Below, piece after piece: positions 62,601 to 64,000 of a stretch of 64,000 nt of DNA. Location: assembly GCA_020523885.1 (NCBI GenBank), contig JAJAPY010000012.1, forward strand, positions 1 through 64,000. The letters run 5' to 3'. Source of the DNA: Candidatus Liberimonas magnetica. Its GTDB lineage: Bacteria; Elusimicrobiota; Endomicrobiia; Endomicrobiales; JAFGIL01. How positions within the stretch are numbered: position 1 is the stretch's first letter; each line of letters opens with the position of its first letter. A program made the position numbers and the translations under genes. Below the pieces are notes generated by a model that searched no databases, was not told the DNA's origin, and was given only the letters and a program-made list of their open reading frames with translations.

Positions 62601-64000
62601 CTAACTCCATTGAAGTTACAACTTCTTCTACCTTTTCAGTGTCCAAGTCTATTTTAGCAGGTTCCTCAGGCTTGATTTTGCTCATTTCAGGCAAGTCAAA
62701 TAAGGCGTGGATAAGCCTGCCGAGATAATTGCCAATCACGAACGAAGACGTTACAGCTATAACAAGCGTAACAGCAAGCAGAACAGGGGATGTAATGCTG
62801 CCAAACCAGTGTCTGCCTACGAATACAACGATTAGGGGCATATAATTGCAGATAGTTATAAGGGCAGTTTCAAATAACCTTGCTATATGGCCGCCTTTAT
62901 AAGCTTTGCCTGTTATGTTACCTTTTTTATCAACAGAATCCTTATAATGGTCCAGGTAGAAAGTTATCGGGGAATAGGTGGCCCAAGCTTCTGTGTTGGC
63001 AAGCTGCCAGGCCCTCTGCCAGGCAGTACCCTGCAGTTGTTTAACGAGCTGCTGGTTCCTGGGAAGGATCAAACTTCTATCAGTTTTATCGGAGACTGCC
63101 GGAAGAGAAGCTTCAGCTTTTACCGGTTTAACATCTATAATATGCGAAAAATCAGGTGCTTTTGATTCTTCTGTTTCTAACACAGGAGACAGCATGCTTT
63201 GCGGGAATAAAAGATTTTTTACATGTTTTTGTGCATTGGCCTTAATTCCCGCAATTCTTTCAGGGTCTTTGAATAAAGCTGTAAGAGCTTGTTCTAATGA
63301 TGATGTCAAACTCCTTTCTTCAGCAAGGGCAACTATTTTTTCAGGCAGGGCAGAAGGTTCCGGAGATTCTTTTATCAGGTCATACATATCTTTTGTAATC
63401 TGGGGATCTTTCCCTGCCATCGGGACAAGGATTCCTGTTTTCCCGTTTTCAATCTGCATCCTTAAACCGCCGACATCGGTGCCGATTATTACAGCGCCAG
63501 CAAGCATTGCTTGTGAAACTACCAACCCGTACCCTTCATATATTGCGCTGTGCAAAAGGACCGAAGCGGTTTTATATAAAGCATTTATTTCAAGTTGATC
63601 GATGTCATAAGGTGTTAGTTTGTCAGGATCATAGCCCATTTTTATCAAAGCTTGTCTTTCTTCATCGGTAAGGGTAATAATTTCAATGATAGAACTCAGG
63701 ATATGTGCGTTTTTAAGCCCCGCATTTTTGGACAGCCAATTTAGAATGCCTTGTTCAGCAGAAGCACACTTTGACTCAAAATTTGTTCCTGTGGCGCCTA
63801 TAACTCCTATATGGGCATACTGAATTTGTCTGCCTGTTTTTGCTAATTCTTTTTGCGCTTTTGAAAATGCAACAAGGCCTGATATAGGGTCTTTCATGGG
63901 GTGGAAACGCGAGTCCTGGAGGACTAGAGGCATGTCAGGGTCTATATTGTATTTTTTTAATACTGCTTTTTTCCATTCAGGAGTTATTTCTTGGTTAATA
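50635..64000 (-). CDS. Giant B: multi-enzyme membrane-linked polypeptide, 5' end outside the window
   Basis: At least 4450 aa; the frame is open through the window edge (residues before M at 63933 read YNIDPD), so the start is not seen. In order: GT4 domain resembling trehalose-synthase-type enzymes (SAIYEGYGLVVSQAMLAG; 63120-64000); membrane-linker module 1; class-3 lipase (GHSLGGA; 61700-62640); membrane pair near 61200; a ParB-like DGIHRL stretch near 60640; module 2; a metallopeptidase with HEIGHM (57730-59240); module 3; a ten-unit helical solenoid (56120-57197); an M20C-type dipeptidase (53440-55030); membrane bundles (52650-53400); and a TIM-barrel-like and helical tail. The enzymes suggest degradation of lipids, peptides and glycans by one envelope-tethered chain. 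Function is inferred. Confidence 0.88.
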   Translation of the reverse strand, partial: INQEITPEWKKAVLKKYNIDPDMPLVLQDSRFHPMKDPISGLVAFSKAQKELAKTGRQIQYAHIGVIGATGTNFESKCASAEQGILNWLSKNAGLKNAHILSSIIEIITLTDEERQALIKMGYDPDKLTPYDIDQLEINALYKTASVLLHSAIYEGYGLVVSQAMLAGAVIIGTDVGGLRMQIENGKTGILVPMAGKDPQITKDMYDLIKESPEPSALPEKIVALAEERSLTSSLEQALTALFKDPERIAGIKANAQKHVKNLLFPQSMLSPVLETEESKAPDFSHIIDVKPVKAEASLPAVSDKTDRSLILPRNQQLVKQLQGTAWQRAWQLANTEAWATYSPITFYLDHYKDSVDKKGNITGKAYKGGHIARLFETALITICNYMPLIVVFVGRHWFGSITSPVLLAVTLVIAVTSSFVIGNYLGRLIHALFDLPEMSKIKPEEPAKIDLDTEKVEEVVTSMELANLAYKYYDIPEEPFKKYSALSQWNDYSKKHLKWKKFNPLKYLRSRFSSIPLAKINFEAFKGLEKVEWIDVKDPKNDIQVLICRKVKKGFSGKKKLYISFRGTDLSNINELLMDFDYRQVTPDWLKDEPGDIKVHEGFNRGYNAVKDTIIEVIKAENPDQIIVTGHSLGGALTNLCAGHLKWLQHKNELGHRVEISAYPFGSPNVGNSGWKAHLESSPLDLIRFNNKDDFAPGMFDAICLLKYRSNGPSLAIPGFVFDSVKETISSKKPLSAKQKYVLGAFSVAQKQNADYLLKILTAYLTNPGTEVLLDTIDYRPVGSEVTLTGRSNNYFSDNLDKLINFLRDAGKPHWSATYLENIHRFRSGNKNDVVLPKAKNADSFTTPDENELRQIIETALEKSKENGIADTAGKTYKPLTKSQEKSLRAEYRNYRIKHELYPLFIIFTGASLFLLGLFVIHWQQVVTAIVIVPSAVYLLFKVKIYKSKVNEISKDSVIKALQDLRDELQKSSSPYDKKILEQLNDDLLHPERLVVVEQPLWDGFQNRFGVRDVPGRTTFIPSKRFISRLSIVDLESVIQYLYLRRGYAAMNLFSLKNRQDGFLYYYHGTAGTIYQTANWTLTHGKKYLSWFPLLYEFIGIIQRGYWWDEQPISVDGIHRLSIIEGLDKYKISEYRPLYNIDEIIEVMKGKMANGLVYTPKLFREEFYLLQEEADKMLAILAEKGVIKSRQTGTNSVYFTGEYQSNTAELQNLQEKAEKILDKVLAEADEFEAEIEFKLMTNLSYHPLVQVMQGSKIKDISSAYNRRTRIITVFVPEGIDLKEFYKDDSLLLRALIRGQFAVGSRIPVLIYSKATGKITIPYKPKENIVELESLAKTNFIAGFIVHSLKPQLTRYGIYLEGTDAFKEKMNRALDNLYNQGVRFPRNYLTLINSGQNTDLHPESGIATFKEAITEEQAVKSLLQFIATTKEFERNPGAMLNYQIPNTPLTLPSTKVENIESAFKSQFLILPKNRAQVQQWKEAGKSNWWIARQIGKIEYEESLHPKEFYKAHEPGFSRLIGVIGITAFNYFAAPLLLSIAVAWASFNSFSSPVAVIVTLIITITSFYYSRPAGKLFHSLWDLNEIKALPSGGKSVLVPVVFEQKELSRLSKANRECMQYVMNACDRVEKLHRLQAPRGTKDLAGKGLYPPGLTAEAIEKYIADHPGQPKENAALLSHYTVIKGNFVNGDWELKAVPFAEEYSEEIEKICDSLELAEQVEGINKKMKEYIRVLIIALKEKDIAKCDALFQNVSRAWLRTKDLPFTFVLAPSDYTPDDVAKKKMFYETYIWITDKDRRDKAQKINRDLKNYEASIDRLAEDDPEFAGVLKKYRSGVKGKQTKKVLLYNTFFDRSYCNYPSLGMTHPGDEDLDENTSIISVNLFKLTIGDAIGQIAKSLFNNAEKYVPGFESLIDLTVHHEIGHMLLFGLESRDSILGKNLDVILELVAEIFSIYTTGDRYFNKEIDFQKAREEYVSFITTMFRGFALTDNEDYWKGYNIIIKELRDAGILIPKNGRYDFVLEDEKDLEKMHKLAKNLLKKVFILQETGTKKDIDLFVASNQIPGNREAIIKQLKDIAVNRKFVFTTALNMVEPETEDEYEESGPTAETLPTKPAAAASLVLPKNRHLIPENGKLTWDIARKIAELEYKDSLNPFKFYWEHFRGAGAYKSGYITMALGVAAITAATYSAWTYSFLSLLIHKTAISKAFKLAKRAGKAANIRTHAKYDMEHPNAPPLKAENLTPDELWVLAQKLSGPEKSNEICDYINNISNIRKAINACFERKVPFLAGTIAVEALRAHVRGISAGDIKVWIDKSFEKDWPIDAGILAVEAIKAGISEISASDVRKAVDLCFEHGYPGMAGNISVEAIKIGISEIPLSYVKKAFNLSYGPDPDRAANIALEAMKAGISEITAGDLRKAFNLCLEDKPALAAKIALEAIKAGISEITAGDLRKAFDLCFDDKHNMPDKAGHIAVEAIKAGISEISDTDVRKAIDLCFKKGWLHDAIDIAIEAKNAHIYDISAGDVRKAFDFLCLKGEPDRAGQIAIEAIKSHISGITSADVRKAIDLCFGNENYKPYQTEMSYKAGLIALEAIKAHVNNIGISDVRKAIELCYEDRPDRAAELTIGLTQILHDNLEKTPQSSLTADSIIEIYSKSGLLYALGNSYVIETVLKSGIEKHNEIIALTEEVYTAFKSKNRELEQNYRYDENKFDRDYCYLLYNLEVILPGSLKKISAMQNDPKYPSMLIRFLDEKRGLLDDAETSLAIADLAVEFRKKTNIDAGEFFDMLNTASFICTGKKDELIGYLRNLDKANLPYLQELRGLLVNKVLYLGEREYILQKAGQELKGKAFAVPLPVARNNEEQFFIKLNSIIKTDASQEEIVYSANSGPTAVGNKKIIETTIVHDTDKLNSVEDLVWIDPASGKIVIQDIAIVDLDPAELASLILRQLSIHEMSLNGVPVAVARQKAEEVVNAFLTAKRIDPKKLDEKLKDFVVSWATFFNTVAIHCESRHEEKMAEYLRKNFAALGLKYIEGGKLIDQEDPSVPGIFTMDNTGNLLVRIYPTISEEKYLLLQAHMDMVLNPPDRDWTKRVKTMIWEGTRKFWLKGVDANLGTDDGAGIAAILLVAGKLLKGNKPHCGMEFALTVDEEKKMEGADKIDMGQFKSRNIINLDNDVDFGKNAETRIATGLAGSVSLEVARETPSNGEVKDNFVPLNEAAPVLEIRLEGGKGGHSGCDIDAGRNNAVNALIDIVKAIPSLEVVFFKGGFAENAIPENATVVIRAKNTDQANEIIKKAYAELKQKYRDTDPGLNLYLKERKISTVKIKTGRDPVTDKDIFVTGQDLVTAYNSSGGNNAIQGLIAAIVKESLKWGVLTRYGDTSLVKSSINLGTLEGNPARAAADILLRGTNQPELDEFNRLYTSELSGKVIAENAVFDSSKNFEIGRMAKLILEKIIGKEAVLIDAEHAAQDTAELGVMAVRRNHYGEVFDGILIGPWAKDAHSLDEALDISSYRIFLQWLYGIVDEYSKPAPSVFAPAQEEKAAKLNYAVPDNYKKIILIVGVITAVSLAIAIFGLPPGIGEVFASLEGKYFFTLPFGMHIPFISILIGEVIAIISEIVSHSLSNKQNLGKQLTVTVLGSALYNTVVVVIFYTAAGITGPLSFLFVLVANTLLGYLYFSLRGIFIEEIKAEPKLNLAQILKDEGIRGLLGEIADILIPVLPIARALLEKDTATHRDKLKWLEFSTLDLLITTIPILIAVHFAPPGIAVLVDQLTSLVYTLLLAYYIRQPHSVHITPVLNHLNEIHDVSESVEKAFQKMRSLPAPVLNLFKKPQKTGPAYKEKTSFISKVLGLFKAGQVNSKMISHIVSPDKLVETIRKYKNDGEFTHVIFTNSNSEVSNKLPKFNVSFDGKPVDTRFGVIDGTLVFSINFKKISQQSDYGFGIPEFDDSYKLQEATVQLLKHLCGTDNEKGAKSAQKKVKKVCEEAGLEIPFKPAMLVDHIDPSGTIKWTLSDSGINKVLVMPSSKLENIPEIKIKDFIQKTLIKHDAVSVTMAENKILKMDISDIKGFIKTLDIFNSVGNSQMLVDWDIFQQALDKKKIDENKIKALLINAKKYGVAIHVNYKAENREGYKKVKELIDLGFCDVGLDLSVLGTEANSFLEALKGYPIISVIMPEGIASPKPVQIVKLNQLSADSKFDANVVIDIEIPEGIKKENIKQYMEYLPLANTIIFHSQDAKKLLHATRDITDKKNIVLILNILLNFGKAKIETPEKARRLAYNWSVKDLPKLEPEQLKALSEGILETSGLAADSAIYEQSQELGNLELKKEFLTAVAEKILILQALSNKSKELGLDYEKGTYKFTNPLHEEMIGKALLQQFKMKPAELETDKGDYAISKTNFSGGNFNSSLIEKNNDRVKGISGSMTAVIDMILLDVTSDYTIRKSINKNYGTMDINSVKSVLGAA
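53440..55030 (-). other. Giant B segment: M20C (PepD-like) aminoacyl-histidine dipeptidase domain
   Basis: The order and spacing of motifs match Xaa-His dipeptidase PepD: SRHEEKMAEYLRK, LLLQAHMDMV (zinc His and catalytic Asp), DANLGTDDGAGIA (bridging Asp), FALTVDEEKKMEGA (catalytic Glu pair), IINLDND and a final AKDAHSLDEALDI His. The full set of catalytic residues is present, so activity is plausible. Confidence 0.85.
56120..57197 (-). repeat. Ten tandem helical repeats of about 36 residues in giant B
   Basis: The consensus unit is DVRKAxDLCFxxxxPDxAGxIAxEAIKAGISEISAG. Ten units are visible. The central ones (units 4-6) are near-identical, indicating recent internal duplication. Units 6 and 9 carry insertions. 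The two-helix pattern suggests a TPR/SEL1/PPR-like solenoid used for binding. Confidence 0.85.
57370..57657 (-). repeat. Giant B membrane-linker module 3
   Basis: LVLPKNRHLIPE, then LTWDIARKIAELEYKDSLNP and FKFYWEHFRG, then helices AALGVAAITAATYS-like and FLSLLIHKTA. It precedes the helical solenoid. Confidence 0.7.
57730..59240 (-). other. Giant B segment: HEIGH metallopeptidase domain
   Basis: The zinc motif HEIGH is at 58237-58251 (VHHEIGHMLLFG), with a further downstream Glu in VILELVAEIFS as likely third ligand. The preceding 350 residues (FTFVLAPSDYTPDD, MFYETYIWITDKD) loosely recall M49-type enzymes. This resemblance is weak. Confidence 0.7.
59250..59610 (-). repeat. Giant B membrane-linker module 2
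   Basis: LILPKNRAQVQQW, then NWWIARQIGKIEYEESLHP and KEFYKAHEP, then membrane helices ending GKLFHSLWDLNEI. It is the clearest copy of the module and precedes the metallopeptidase domain. Confidence 0.75.
61700..62640 (-). other. Giant B segment: class-3 lipase domain
   Basis: The oxyanion region is YISFRGTDLSN. The nucleophile elbow is VTGHSLGGALTNL, with the Ser codon at 62101-62103. The catalytic Asp is likely in NKDDFAPGMF. This is the fungal-type alpha/beta-hydrolase Lipase_3 fold, which cleaves acylglycerols or phospholipids. The domain follows a membrane pair, so it should act close to a membrane. Confidence 0.85.
62690..63085 (-). repeat. Giant B membrane-linker module 1
   Basis: LILPRNQQL, then WQRAWQLANTEAW and PITFYLDHYKD, then two to three membrane helices ending GRLIHALFDLPEM. 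It is the first of three diverged copies. It separates the GT4 from the lipase domain. Confidence 0.7.

Noticed and set aside
1-64000. tRNA or rRNA genes
   Set aside because: No T-loop/acceptor pattern or rRNA core sequence was seen on reading both strands; a covariance-model scan was not possible.

Overview
The window looks like a chromosome segment of an uncultured Gram-negative bacterium. The best guess is a member of Candidatus Omnitrophota (OP3) or a close relative. The grounds are two enormous multidomain reading frames of mixed enzyme content, several cobalamin-binding radical SAM proteins, an exported rubrerythrin, an Hcp, an outer-membrane-barrel candidate, and many dispersed intergenic palindromes. 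No rRNA, tRNA or CRISPR array was seen. The phylum call is inference.

Layout. 1-1400 holds a minimal-nucleotidyltransferase/HEPN toxin-antitoxin pair with its own promoter and two tandem palindromic operators, flanked by imperfect direct repeats. 1400-4650 has a palindromic MITE-like repeat, a structured leader before a Spy/CpxP-like protein, an exported rubrerythrin, a broken small gene and a GT4 glycosyltransferase. 4915-10967 is a tight co-directional operon: B12-radical SAM, methyltransferase, a nucleotidyltransferase-radical SAM fusion, a second methyltransferase and a beta-barrel candidate. It is followed by a convergent MFS transporter. 12.4-20.4 kb encodes envelope functions: a repeat-containing exported protein, a DUF6629-like membrane protein, and a PgaB-like deacetylase/glycosidase beside a PgaC-like processive GT2. 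20.5-27.7 kb is mostly housekeeping: Hcp, BipA/TypA, a CPA1/NhaP-type antiporter, YciB, then a probable small structured RNA and a methyltransferase operon. 27.7-29.3 kb is a cluster of two near-identical GIY-YIG elements bounded by inverted palindromic arms around a nucleoside phosphorylase. 29.3-31.4 kb has an SPL-type and a B12-type radical SAM gene.

The last half (32.1-64 kb) is two giant genes facing each other tail to tail with 64 bp between stops. Giant A (+, about 6140 aa) has a signal peptide, a TIKI/TraB-like domain, a membrane bundle, three AAA+ modules, three beta-propellers, three more AAA+ modules, an acidic/Lys/Ala-rich linker, a transglutaminase-like domain, a VWA domain with a complete MIDAS motif, a second membrane bundle, an HExxH motif and a long helical tail. 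Six AAA+ modules (three with intact Walker A, alternating with three degenerate) followed by a charged linker and a MIDAS domain in one chain recalls eukaryotic midasin/Rea1. The same ingredients (MoxR AAA, VWA, transglutaminase-like) are normally separate proteins of bacterial MoxR operons. Giant B (-, over 4450 aa, 5' end outside the window) strings together a GT4 domain, a class-3 lipase, an HEIGH metallopeptidase, a ten-unit helical solenoid and an M20C-type dipeptidase. These are separated by three diverged copies of a membrane-linker module. Giant A is the strongest candidate here for an undescribed system: a membrane-tethered, midasin-like remodelling machine. Giant B looks like an envelope-anchored chain of degradative enzymes.
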